Shown: piece by piece, positions 1 to 9,200 of the stretch
Position numbering within the stretch: position 1 is the first letter of the stretch
Layout: every line of letters starts with the position of its first letter
Source: Clostridia bacterium
GTDB taxonomy: Bacteria; Bacillota; Clostridia; Oscillospirales; Acutalibacteraceae
DNA length: 64,000 bases
Assembly: GCA_017521425.1 (NCBI GenBank)
Contig: JAFXCQ010000023.1
Coordinates: 1 to 64,000, forward strand
Direction of reading: 5' to 3'
Notes under the pieces: model-generated
Database searches by the model: none
What the model saw: the letters and a program-made list of their open reading frames with translations, nothing else
Told to the model about the DNA's origin: nothing
Program-made: the position numbers and the translations under genes

Positions 1-3000
1 TCACATCTTGAGCAAGTATCGTAAGCATACCAGCCAATAGCTTCACAAGTTGCAGATTTTGCAGAATGTGATACTTTATCGTGACCTAACTTTGCTTTTT
101 CTTTGTATGTTGTGTAATCACACTCTGTGCAATGTTCGTAAGCATCCCAACCGATAGCTTCGCAAGTTGGTGCTTTTGCTTCAACCTGAACGAGTGTGTC
201 TTTATGATTAAGTGCAGGAACTTCTTCCTGAATGATTGTCATAGCATCACAACGAGTACAATGCTGACCTTCTGTAAGACCTGTTTCAGTACAAGTAGGT
301 GCTTTTGCTTCGTCAATAACAATATTATGATATTTTTCAAGTGCATTCTCATCAAATGCATAAGGAGGGTTTTCTGTATCCCAATCACAAGGTACGTTTA
401 CAGTTGAAAGATTATTGCAACCATAAAAAGCATAATCATCAATTTCTGTTACACCGTTACCAATTTTTACTGATGTAAGTTCAGAGCAACCATAAAAAGC
501 AGACTCACCAATAGTTGTTACACTATCAGGAATTGTTACTGACGTAAGTTCAGTACAATTTTTAAAAGCATCTTCACCAATTGTTATTACGCTATCTAAA
601 ATAGTATAACTTTTCGCATTTTGGCCTGCTGGGTAACAAATTAATTCTGTTTTATCTTTATTAAAAAGAACACCATCTACACTTGAATATTTAGTATTTG
701 CACCATCTACATTTATCGATGTAAGTTTAGCACAATCATCAAAAGCACAACTACCAATTGCTGTTACACTTTCTGGAATTGTTATTGATATAAGGTCAGT
801 ACATAAATGAAAAGCAAAATCACCAATTGTTGTTATACTATCAGGGATTGTTACTGATGCAAGTGATGTACAATTCGAAAAAACAAAAAAACCAATTTCT
901 GTTACAGGCTTACCGTTGTAAGTCGCAGGTATTTTGAGTTCACCTGAAATTTGTTGATCACAGCCTGTTACAGAATAACTTTTACTATCTTCATTAAGAG
1001 CAAATGTTAATTTTTCAATCTGATCAGTTTCCTCTTTTGTAATACATCCATTGAAAATATATGGTATACTATTTGTTTTTGCGAATTCGTGAGCATAAGA
1101 ACCAGGTTCAACTATTAAATTTACATCTTCGCAACCCTCAAAAGCATAATCATCAATTTCTGTTACACCTTTGCCAATTGTTACTGATGTAAGTGCAGTA
1201 CAATCATAAAAAGTCTGCCAACCAATAGTTGTTACTCTGTCCCCAATTGTTACAGATGTAAGTGAAGTACAACTCTGAAAAGCATAACTACCAATAGTTG
1301 TAACGCTATCAGGGATTGTTACTGATGTAAGTGCAGTACAATCCGTAAAAGCACCTTCACCAATTGTTGTCACACTGTCTGGGATTATTACTGATTCAAG
1401 TGAAGTATTTCCACTAAAAGCTCCGGGAGCAATTTCGGTTACAGTAGTTGGTATTTCATAGTTACCTTTTTTACCAGCAGGGTAACAAATCAATTCAGTT
1501 TTCTCTGCATTAAAAAGAATGCCATCTACACTTAAGTAATTAGTATTTGCACCAACTACTTTTATCGATGTAAGTTTAGCACAACAATCAAAAGCATAAC
1601 TACCAATTGATGTTACACTTTCTGGAATTGTTACTGATGTAAGAGATGTGCAACCAGAAAAAGCATAACTACCAATTGATGTTACACTTTCTGGAATTGT
1701 TACTGATTTAAGTGCAGTGCAAAAATAAAAAGTACAATAATCAATTGTTGTTACACTTTCTGGAATCATTACTGATGTAAGTGCAGTGCAAGTACTAAAA
1801 GCAGACCTACCAATTGATGTTACACTGTCTGGGATTTCTATTGTTGTAAGGGAAGTGCAATCATTAAAAACACTACTACCAATTGTTGTTATACTATCAG
1901 GAATTGTTACTGATGCAAGTTCAGAGCAACCTTTAAAAGCACCTTCACCAATTGTTGTTACACCATTTTCAATGTTAATTTGGGTTATTGATGATTTATA
2001 ATTTCCCCAAGGGGTATTATTAAGACTATAATCAGCCATAGCACCTGAGCCTGTAATTGTTAAGGTACCTCCGTCATAGAACCACACAACCTTATCGTTT
2101 TCAGTATTACCACAATGCTTACCACCACAATCCACACAAACACCGTCAGTTATAGTTTCGTGGGCACAAGCGTTGTCGCAATTTGCAACTGTACATTTAC
2201 CATTTTCGTAGGTGTGTTCTTGAATAACTAAGTCTACACCATCTTCAAAAGTGTATAATGGGTTTTCATTCCAACTACAAGGTGCGTTTACAGTTGTAAG
2301 TGAAGTGCAACCATCAAAAGCATAAGAGTCAATTGTTGTTACACTTTCTGGTATGCTGTATTCACCAGATTTATTCTGAGGATAACGAATTATTTCTGTT
2401 TTTTCTTTATTAAAAAGAACACCATCTATACTTGCATATGCTGTATTATTTTCATTTACATTTATTGATGTAAGTGAAGCACAATCCACAAAAGCAGAAT
2501 CTCCAATTGTTGTTACACTTTCAGGTATTGTTACCGATGCAAGTAAATCACAATTCCAAAAAGCCAAAGCGCCAATTGTTGTTACATTATCGGGAATTAT
2601 TACTGAAGTAAGTGCACTACAACTAGTAAAAGCAGATTCACCAATTGTTGTTACATTCTTTGGAATTTCTATTAAATTAAGTGCAGAGCAACCCCAAAAA
2701 GCAGATCTACCAATTGTTGTTACGCTGTCGGGAATTATTACTGATGTGAGAGCTTCACAACCAGAAAAAGCAGATCCACCAATTGTTATTACACTTTCAG
2801 GTATGCTGTATTCACCAGATTTATTCTGAGGACAACGAATTATTTCTGTTTTCTCTTTATTAAAAAGAACACCATCTATACTTGCATATACTGTATTATT
2901 TTCATTTACATTTATTGATGTAAGTGAAGCACACTCCTCAAAAGCCGAATATCCAATTGTTGTTACACTTTCAGGTATTGTTACCGATGTAAGTGAAGCA

Positions 3001-4262
3001 CAATTCCAAAAAGCTTTATCACCAAGTCTTGTTACACTGCCGGAAATTATTACTGATGTGAGAGCTGTACAACCATAAAAAGCATAATTGCCAATGCTTG
3101 TAACGCCATCACCAACAACAACCTTTTTTATTTGAGTTGTATAATCTTTCCATGGTGTATTATTAGCACCATAATCTGCCATAGCACCTGTACCACTAAT
3201 ATATAAAACACCATCATCCAAAAACCACACTACATTGTCGGATTCTGAAGTGCCACATTTATTCTCACTACAAATTATACAAACATTATTTTCGAGTGTA
3301 TGACTTTGAATGGTTACTGTTACACCACTTTTAAATTTGTACAATGGTTTTTCATTCCAACTACAGGGTGCATTTACAGATGCAAGCGATGTACATTCTT
3401 CAAAAGCACTTCCACTAATTTCAGTTACACTAATAGGAATTGTTATTGATACAAGCGAAGAGCAACCATTAAAAGCACCCGAACCAATTATTGTTAATTT
3501 ATCCGGGAGTATTATTGTTTCAAGCCCTTTACAATACCTAAAGGCAAACTCGCCAATTTTTGTTACACTGTCGGGAATTATTACTGTTTCGAGAGCGCTG
3601 CAACCCCAAAAAGTAGCTCTTTCAATTGTTGTTACACCTTCAGATATTGTTACTGATTTAAGTGAAACACAATCTCTAAAAATATACCCACCCATTGTTG
3701 TTATACCTTTACCGAGCTTTACTGTAACAAGAGCTGTACAACAACTAAAAGCATACTCACCAATTGTTGTTACACTGTCGGGAATTATTACTGTTTCGAG
3801 AGCGCTGCAACCATAAAAAGCATCTTTTTCAATTGTTGTTACACTCTGCGGAATTTCTATTGATGCAAGTAATGTGCATTTGTAAAAGGCGTAAATGCCA
3901 ATTGTTGTTACACTCTGCGGAATTTCTATTGATGCAAGTAATGTGCATTTGTAAAAGGCGTAAATGCCAATTGACGTCACACCATTTGAAATAATGACGT
4001 TGGTCATTTCATTTCGGTAGCTTTCCCATGGATTATTGTCATAACTGTAATCCTCCATAGCACCTGTGCCAGAGATTGTTAAGGTAGTTGTGGCAGAATC
4101 ATACTCCCAGGTAACACTACTTTCACCACCCTCATTTGTACTCGCACCACAATTACCACTTGTAACTGCCTCAGCCGCCGAAGCAGTAATTGTTACAGGG
4201 GCACTAAAACAAATGCCGACTGCAAGAATCAATGCTAAAAATAAACATAACGTTCTTTTCAT
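1..4262 (-). CDS. BspA-type leucine-rich-repeat surface protein, partial (C-terminus beyond window)
   Basis: Secreted or cell-surface repeat protein; about 1,420 residues lie in the window and the frame is still open at base 1. It starts at ATG 4262-4260 behind AGGAG and has a signal peptide (MKRTLCLFLALILAVG, then a hydrophobic stretch ending ITASA). The body is a long run of 23-residue repeats of the form TSVTIPDSVTTIGxxAFxxC, the BspA/treponemal LRR type. The run is broken at least three times by a header with the words LTISGTGAM and PW and twice by inserts carrying SVDGVLFNxxKTE. Near the left edge CxxC-type units (EHCTECDY, DTCSRC) begin, as in the tails of many clostridial surface proteins. 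BspA relatives bind host or bacterial surfaces; the ligand here is unknown. One 69-bp repeat is exactly duplicated at 3831-3968. Confidence 0.9.
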   Translation of the reverse strand, partial: MKRTLCLFLALILAVGICFSAPVTITASAAEAVTSGNCGASTNEGGESSVTWEYDSATTTLTISGTGAMEDYSYDNNPWESYRNEMTNVIISNGVTSIGIYAFYKCTLLASIEIPQSVTTIGIYAFYKCTLLASIEIPQSVTTIEKDAFYGCSALETVIIPDSVTTIGEYAFSCCTALVTVKLGKGITTMGGYIFRDCVSLKSVTISEGVTTIERATFWGCSALETVIIPDSVTKIGEFAFRYCKGLETIILPDKLTIIGSGAFNGCSSLVSITIPISVTEISGSAFEECTSLASVNAPCSWNEKPLYKFKSGVTVTIQSHTLENNVCIICSENKCGTSESDNVVWFLDDGVLYISGTGAMADYGANNTPWKDYTTQIKKVVVGDGVTSIGNYAFYGCTALTSVIISGSVTRLGDKAFWNCASLTSVTIPESVTTIGYSAFEECASLTSINVNENNTVYASIDGVLFNKEKTEIIRCPQNKSGEYSIPESVITIGGSAFSGCEALTSVIIPDSVTTIGRSAFWGCSALNLIEIPKNVTTIGESAFTSCSALTSVIIPDNVTTIGALAFWNCDLLASVTIPESVTTIGDSAFVDCASLTSINVNENNTAYASIDGVLFNKEKTEIIRYPQNKSGEYSIPESVTTIDSYAFDGCTSLTTVNAPCSWNENPLYTFEDGVDLVIQEHTYENGKCTVANCDNACAHETITDGVCVDCGGKHCGNTENDKVVWFYDGGTLTITGSGAMADYSLNNTPWGNYKSSITQINIENGVTTIGEGAFKGCSELASVTIPDSITTIGSSVFNDCTSLTTIEIPDSVTSIGRSAFSTCTALTSVMIPESVTTIDYCTFYFCTALKSVTIPESVTSIGSYAFSGCTSLTSVTIPESVTSIGSYAFDCCAKLTSIKVVGANTNYLSVDGILFNAEKTELICYPAGKKGNYEIPTTVTEIAPGAFSGNTSLESVIIPDSVTTIGEGAFTDCTALTSVTIPDSVTTIGSYAFQSCTSLTSVTIGDRVTTIGWQTFYDCTALTSVTIGKGVTEIDDYAFEGCEDVNLIVEPGSYAHEFAKTNSIPYIFNGCITKEETDQIEKLTFALNEDSKSYSVTGCDQQISGELKIPATYNGKPVTEIGFFVFSNCTSLASVTIPDSITTIGDFAFHLCTDLISITIPESVTAIGSCAFDDCAKLTSINVDGANTKYSSVDGVLFNKDKTELICYPAGQNAKSYTILDSVITIGEDAFKNCTELTSVTIPDSVTTIGESAFYGCSELTSVKIGNGVTEIDDYAFYGCNNLSTVNVPCDWDTENPPYAFDENALEKYHNIVIDEAKAPTCTETGLTEGQHCTRCDAMTIIQEEVPALNHKDTLVQVEAKAPTCEAIGWDAYEHCTECDYTTYKEKAKLGHDKVSHSAKSATCEAIGWYAYDTCSRC
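3831..3968. repeat. exact 69-bp tandem duplication within the LRR gene
   Basis: Bases 3831-3899 and 3900-3968 are identical. They encode two identical 23-residue LRR units containing SIGIYAFYKC / TTIGIYAFYKC. All other units in the gene have diverged in DNA sequence, so this looks like a recent unit gain by slippage or unequal recombination. Confidence 0.9.
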
Positions 4263-4312
4263 AAAATCGCTCCTTCTTATTTACAAATTTCTTCGCACAA
4301 TTTTACGAGTTT

Positions 4313-4341
4313 ATCATACTACTGTAGGAAGACAAAATCAA
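4313..4341 (-). promoter_or_regulatory. sigma-A-type promoter for the LRR gene
   Basis: Read on the minus strand: TTGATT (4341-4336), 17-nt spacer, TATGAT (4318-4313), about 50 nt upstream of the start at 4262. Back-to-back with the promoter of the GH28-like gene. Confidence 0.55.
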
Positions 4342-4352
4342 GAATTTTTTTA

Positions 4353-4381
4353 TTGTTATAAGTATTATTTTGTGATACAAT
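4353..4381 (+). promoter_or_regulatory. sigma-A-type promoter for the glycan operon
   Basis: TTGTTA (4353-4358), 17-nt spacer, TACAAT (4376-4381), upstream of the gene at 4446, which has a strong AGGAGG at 4435-4440. Confidence 0.55.
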
Positions 4382-4445
4382 AAATTCAACAAACTTCAAG
4401 TTGTAGATATAAAGTGAGTGTCTCATAAATAACAGGAGGAAAACA

Positions 4446-6083
4446 ATGCAATCTGTCATCAAATTTTTCTTTACAATATTCACAAGTGTTTCAATTCTTT
4501 ATTCAAATCTGTTGTTTCCTGCAACGGTTTATCCTGAAAGTGCAAATTTTGATTTTTCATTTCTTGAATACCCTGATGAGGCAATAATCACGCTTGAAGA
4601 AGCTGGACTTACTGAAGAGGAACTTGTGAGCAGAGCTTTAGCCACCCTCCCCGAATATGTACAGTCCGGCGGATATGATGACATAAACGGTATAACAATA
4701 TCGCCATATTACACCGCAAAGGTAAGCGGAGAAGAAATCCCTGTTTATGCCTCGGTGGTTTTCATACGCGTTGATGATACCGGCACACTACATTCATTCT
4801 CCGAAATTTATGTTGATTCAAGTGAAGATTTTTCATTCAATATCGAAATAACAGGTGCTGATGTGGTGCTTGAAAATGCTGTTGTTCTACCTGAATCACA
4901 CGGTGTGAAGGCGCAATGCGAAAAAAATACCGTAACAGCTTCAATCAATAAAACAGGAGTTTATACATTCCTTTTTAACAACGCAAACCAGTATTACGGC
5001 TACACTCTTATGGTACGCGAAAAGGTTGATGAAGACAAAGAAATAGCAGAATACATAGAGAAATACGGTGAGGATAATGTCTGGGTTCTTGATAAAGGTG
5101 TGTACCAATATGACTACGTCAACCTTGTTGCGCACAAAAATCTGGTGATTTATCTTCGTGAAGGTGCTTATGTTATAGCAAATCATCTTTTTGATATAGA
5201 CTGCGCAGAAGATGAAAACAAATATCTTGAACCAAGCGCCCCCGGAGACAATGCTTTCGGACTTACAAGGTATCCGTTTATCAATTTTTACAACTGCAAC
5301 AACATAACCCTTGCAGGCAGAGGTGTAATAGATATGACCCGTCTCGACAGACGAGAAAGACGAGGGGTTGTTTTTACCAACTGCAACAACGTAAATGTAC
5401 GTGATGTAAAAATTATAAATTCCCCGGAATGGTCGTTTATTTCCTATTGTTGCAATGATGTCAATATCAATAATGTTGATATAATCGGCAACCGTGGAAA
5501 CTGCGACGGCTTTGCAATCTGCAACAGCCATAATGTAACCGTTAACAACTGCTTTGCAAGAGTTGCAGATGACACATTTGAGGTAAAAGCTCTCGGTGGT
5601 ACAATGGACAGCAAAAATATCACATTCACAAACTGCATTGCCTGGGGCGGTTATGCAAGGTGCTTCGGCATCACGGGCGAAGTAAACAAGAAGATTTCTG
5701 ATGTAACTTTCCGTGACTGCGCTGTGATTTATCGTGATGGTATATGGGATAATGACAGAATCGGCTCTCTTGTTGTGGTAGCAGAACAGACCGAAGGCAG
5801 TATTGATGGTGTACTTTTTGAAAATATTGAAATATTCCGTGATGAAGGAAGACCAGTTCTCGTTAAGATATATGATGAAGAAGCAGAGAATTTTGAAATC
5901 AAAAATATTGTTTTCAGAAATATTTCCTTTACCTCATATATGATGCCCAAAATCGCAGGAACAGATAGCGATACAAACACAGTACAGGTTAAACTTGACG
6001 GAATAACTGTTAACGGAAAGGAACAGTCATTCCCGAAAACGATGTTCATTATTGGTAAATATTGTGATGTTACCTCAGATTGA
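4446..6083 (+). CDS. GH28-like right-handed beta-helix protein (polygalacturonase family), secreted
   Basis: 545-residue putative pectin-active glycoside hydrolase. An N-terminal hydrophobic signal (FFFTIFTSVSILYSNLLF) points to export. Residues about 230-500 carry repeated N-rich rungs (FINFYNCNNITLAGRG, VVFTNCNNVNVRD, VSINNVD-like turns) typical of a parallel beta-helix. GH28 signatures are partly kept: NCDG at 352-355 for NTDG, and DD at 375-376, with the usual spacing of about 21. The GHG motif expected next is replaced by a GGYARCFGITGE region, so activity or specificity may differ from classic polygalacturonase. It leads an apparent operon with the GH78 rhamnosidase, which fits rhamnogalacturonan breakdown. 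A GH49/GH87-like or inactive beta-helix protein is the alternative. Confidence 0.75.
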   Translation: MQSVIKFFFTIFTSVSILYSNLLFPATVYPESANFDFSFLEYPDEAIITLEEAGLTEEELVSRALATLPEYVQSGGYDDINGITISPYYTAKVSGEEIPVYASVVFIRVDDTGTLHSFSEIYVDSSEDFSFNIEITGADVVLENAVVLPESHGVKAQCEKNTVTASINKTGVYTFLFNNANQYYGYTLMVREKVDEDKEIAEYIEKYGEDNVWVLDKGVYQYDYVNLVAHKNLVIYLREGAYVIANHLFDIDCAEDENKYLEPSAPGDNAFGLTRYPFINFYNCNNITLAGRGVIDMTRLDRRERRGVVFTNCNNVNVRDVKIINSPEWSFISYCCNDVNINNVDIIGNRGNCDGFAICNSHNVTVNNCFARVADDTFEVKALGGTMDSKNITFTNCIAWGGYARCFGITGEVNKKISDVTFRDCAVIYRDGIWDNDRIGSLVVVAEQTEGSIDGVLFENIEIFRDEGRPVLVKIYDEEAENFEIKNIVFRNISFTSYMMPKIAGTDSDTNTVQVKLDGITVNGKEQSFPKTMFIIGKYCDVTSD

Positions 6084-6187
6084 AGTGCAAGAAATCGTTT
6101 AAAATGATTTTGGGTTAAAAAAAGAAAATTTAGGGTTTTATCAAACCAAAAAACTTGAAATTATACATATATATCAAGGAGACTTCT

Positions 6188-8512
6188 ATGCAAATTTTAC
6201 AGACAATTATTTCTTATCTTGCAATTGCAGCCGCATTTATCTCATCACTATTTCCACAGGGAGATTTGACAATGATACCATTTACAAACGATTACAAAAT
6301 TCCTGACAGTATTCCCGGATATAGTGTTATTTCTACCGAAGAGAAAAATGATTGGAACGCAAAATGGATTTGGGATAAAGAAAACCTGACAGAAAAAAAT
6401 GTATGGATGTGTTTTAATAAAAAGGTTAGTTTAGACAAAGTTCCGAAAGAACTTATTGCGAACATTTCTGCTGACTCTAAATATTGGCTTTACATTAACG
6501 GAGAAACTGTTGTTTTTGAAGGCAGTGTAAAACGTGGCCCTCAAAAAAACAGTGGCTATTACGACAGTATAGATATTGCTCCATATCTTAAAAAAGGTGA
6601 AAACTCTATTTGTGCTTTAGTTTGGTTCTGGGACAGCGAAACAAGTTACTCTTACTCCGGTAGCGGTCAGGGTGGTTTCATTTTTGAAGCTATTTGTGAA
6701 AATCTCTCTATAATTTCTGACAACAGTTGGAAAGTAAAACGAAACCCCGCTTACATTGACAGCGCACTTTATCCTCCTAACTACAGACTTCCTGAATACA
6801 GTATTTATTATGATGCACAGGAAGATATACATAATTGGACGAATGAAAGTTTTGACACTTCTTCGTGGGAAAACGCAACCGAATATGCTCTTGGTGGTGA
6901 AGGCGTTTACGGTAAACTTTTCCCGAGAGGAATCCCTTTTTTAAAAGATTACGGTCTTAAAGATTATGAAAATTCAAAAGATTATGAAAACTATACAGTA
7001 AGCAAATTTTCAGGTGAAAAAATTACAGTAGATATCCCCTACAACGCACAACTTACCCCTTACCTGAAAATAATAGCACCTGCGGGTAAAAAAATCCGCA
7101 TAACAACTGAAAACACGTTAATCGGCGCAGTTTCAACTACCTATATAACTAAAGAGGGTGAACAGGAGTTTGAGGCTTTGGGCTGGTTTAACGGAGAGCA
7201 TATTACTTATAAAATACCCAAAGGTGTTACAATAGTTTCTCTTAAATATCGTGAAACAGGTTACGACAGTTCATTCAGCGGTGACTTCAAATGTGATGAT
7301 GAATTTATGAATTCTTTGTGGCAAAAATCCTTGAGAACTCTTTATGTTACAATGCGTGACAATTTTATGGATTGTCCTGACAGAGAAAGAGCTCAATGGT
7401 GGGGCGATGTTACAAGTGAAATGATTATGACTATGTACTCTATGGACAGTAATTCATACCTGCTCTACCAAAAGGGAGTAGAAGCTATGCTTTCTCACAT
7501 TGATGACACAAAAGTGCTTCAGACTGTTGTGCCTATAAGCGGTGATTATTTTGAACTTCCTGTTCAACAACTTGCCGGAATAGTAGGTTTTTACACTTAT
7601 TATGAATACACCGGTGATAAAGAATTTTTAGAAAAGGTTTACCCGGCTTCACTTAATTATCTTAAACTTTGGAAAATCGGCGAAAATAATCTTGTTGTTC
7701 ATCGTAGTGGTTCGTGGGACTGGCCTGATTGGGGCAATAAAGCTGATATGACTGCAATAGAAAACGCCTGGGTTTACTATGCCCTTTCTGCTACAGAAAA
7801 AATGGCTGAAATTTTAGAAAAAGAAGATGACCTTTCATTTATAACCGAAAGAAAAGAGATAATTCAGAAAGGCTATAAAACTCTCTGGACAGACGAAGGC
7901 TTTAAAAGTGATGATGTTAAAGAACCTGACGACAGAGCAAATGCACTTGCAGTTTTATCAGGACTTGCAGATAAAGAACAGTATGCTACTATAAAAAATG
8001 TACTTATCACTACTAAAAATTCAAGTCCGTATATGGAATATTATGTTCTCGAAGCACTTTGCAAAATGGGCGAATATGAGGTAGCATACGACAGAATCAA
8101 AGACAGATATGCTGGTATGATGAATGAAGATTACTCTACACTCTGGGAATTTTGGGACTCCTGGCGAGGCACTAAAAATCACGCGTGGAGCGGTGGTCCT
8201 CTTGTTATAATGAGTAAGCATTTTGCGGGTATCACTCCAATTACTGCTGGCTACGAAAAGGTTAAAATTGAACCTCAATATGGTATATCCAACAATATGA
8301 CTTGCACCGTTCCGAGTGTAAAAGGATTAATTACTTTAGATTACAAAAATACTGACGGAGCTTATATTATTAACCTTACCCTTCCACAAGATATGAATGC
8401 TGTTTTGTATGTACCCGATGGTGCTACTGTAAATATCAATTCGAAATCTTACTACCAGAATAGTGAGTATGTAAATAGCGAAAATGGTAAAGTGGAGATT
8501 GTGGAAAGGTGA
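6188..8512 (+). CDS. alpha-L-rhamnosidase, GH78 family
   Basis: 774-residue enzyme expected to remove terminal alpha-L-rhamnose from pectin side chains or glycosides. The start at 6188 is chosen because AAGGAG sits 6 nt upstream; a TTG 33 nt further up lacks a site. The N-terminus (MQILQTIISYLAIAAAFISS) is hydrophobic and may be a signal. A carbohydrate-binding-like beta domain (KWIWDKENL, NISADSKYWLYINGE) precedes the (alpha/alpha)6 catalytic domain with DCPDRERAQWWGD at 395-407. D395, E400 and D407 match the family spacing of Asp, Glu and Asp at +0, +5 and +12. TLWEFWDSW probably carries the base Glu, and NHAWSGGP leads into the C-terminal beta domain. It follows the GH28-like gene in the same direction and nearly abuts the acetyltransferase. 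Confidence 0.9.
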   Translation: MQILQTIISYLAIAAAFISSLFPQGDLTMIPFTNDYKIPDSIPGYSVISTEEKNDWNAKWIWDKENLTEKNVWMCFNKKVSLDKVPKELIANISADSKYWLYINGETVVFEGSVKRGPQKNSGYYDSIDIAPYLKKGENSICALVWFWDSETSYSYSGSGQGGFIFEAICENLSIISDNSWKVKRNPAYIDSALYPPNYRLPEYSIYYDAQEDIHNWTNESFDTSSWENATEYALGGEGVYGKLFPRGIPFLKDYGLKDYENSKDYENYTVSKFSGEKITVDIPYNAQLTPYLKIIAPAGKKIRITTENTLIGAVSTTYITKEGEQEFEALGWFNGEHITYKIPKGVTIVSLKYRETGYDSSFSGDFKCDDEFMNSLWQKSLRTLYVTMRDNFMDCPDRERAQWWGDVTSEMIMTMYSMDSNSYLLYQKGVEAMLSHIDDTKVLQTVVPISGDYFELPVQQLAGIVGFYTYYEYTGDKEFLEKVYPASLNYLKLWKIGENNLVVHRSGSWDWPDWGNKADMTAIENAWVYYALSATEKMAEILEKEDDLSFITERKEIIQKGYKTLWTDEGFKSDDVKEPDDRANALAVLSGLADKEQYATIKNVLITTKNSSPYMEYYVLEALCKMGEYEVAYDRIKDRYAGMMNEDYSTLWEFWDSWRGTKNHAWSGGPLVIMSKHFAGITPITAGYEKVKIEPQYGISNNMTCTVPSVKGLITLDYKNTDGAYIINLTLPQDMNAVLYVPDGATVNINSKSYYQNSEYVNSENGKVEIVER

Positions 8513-8515
8513 AAT

Positions 8516-9094
8516 ATGGATTACATTGATTATTTAATGATGTATAAAAAAGTAGAGCCGAAAGAATTTATAAATGAATTCAATGGCTTTACTTTCAGAA
8601 AATTTGACGGTAGCGAAAGCGACATAAAGCTTTGGTATGAAATTTGCAGGTGCGGTATTATACGAGATGACGAAACACTTGAATCTTCTTACAGAACCCG
8701 ACTTATAGAGCATATCGGTTACAACCCAGACACTATATTTTTTGTTATGCTCGATGGCAAAGAGGTTGCTACCGTTACTGCACTCACAGAAGAAAATGGC
8801 ACAGGCTGGCTTCACATGGTAACTGCAAAGCCCGAAGCACGTGGCAGGGGTGTCGCTAAATATCTTATTTCTATTGCAGAAGCGGCACTTTATAAATCAG
8901 GAATGAAAAAAATCCTTTTACAAACGAAAGAATTTCGTGCAGTTGCAATTAAAGCATATTTAAGTGCAGGTTATAAGCCGGTTCTTTACACCAATGAAAT
9001 GGAAGAACGATGGACTGCTTTTCTTAATGAATATGGTTATTCTAAGATTGACGCAGTTGATGAAGATGGGAATTTCTTGAAAGTTTTGAATTGA
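8516..9094 (+). CDS. GNAT-family N-acetyltransferase
   Basis: 192-residue acetyl-CoA-dependent acetyltransferase of unknown substrate. The core GNAT pattern is clear at residues 100-150: LHMVTAKPEARGRGVAKYL, with the R/QxxGxG/A pyrophosphate-binding loop, followed by ALYKSGMKKILLQT and the conserved AIKAYLSAGYKPVL. It starts 3 nt after the rhamnosidase stop, with a GGAAAGGTG site inside the end of that gene, so the two are probably translated from one message. The first 40 residues match no partner I recognise. The operon ends at the hairpin 9106-9138. Confidence 0.8.
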   Translation: MDYIDYLMMYKKVEPKEFINEFNGFTFRKFDGSESDIKLWYEICRCGIIRDDETLESSYRTRLIEHIGYNPDTIFFVMLDGKEVATVTALTEENGTGWLHMVTAKPEARGRGVAKYLISIAEAALYKSGMKKILLQTKEFRAVAIKAYLSAGYKPVLYTNEMEERWTAFLNEYGYSKIDAVDEDGNFLKVLN

Positions 9095-9105
9095 TATAAA
9101 AAATA

Positions 9106-9138
9106 CAGGTGACTTGAATTTTTGATTCAAGTCACCTG
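9106..9138. terminator. bidirectional intrinsic terminator
   Basis: Perfect 14-bp stem CAGGTGACTTGAAT / ATTCAAGTCACCTG with a 5-nt loop, followed by a T-rich run on the plus strand and A/T tracts on the other side. It lies between convergent genes. Confidence 0.85.
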
Positions 9139-9200
9139 GTTATTTTATTTATAGTGGAATTTTCTTTGAAAATTCGACTATATCCTTTCTATGATTGTAA

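Noticed and set aside
430-3970. Regularly spaced repeats that might suggest a CRISPR array
   Set aside because: The units are adjacent coding repeats of 69 bp that translate into LRRs; there are no unique spacers and no cas genes.
132-3994. Several plus-strand open frames of 70-170 codons across the LRR gene
   Set aside because: They are antisense to the long minus-strand LRR frame, repeat with its 69-bp period and have no ribosome sites.
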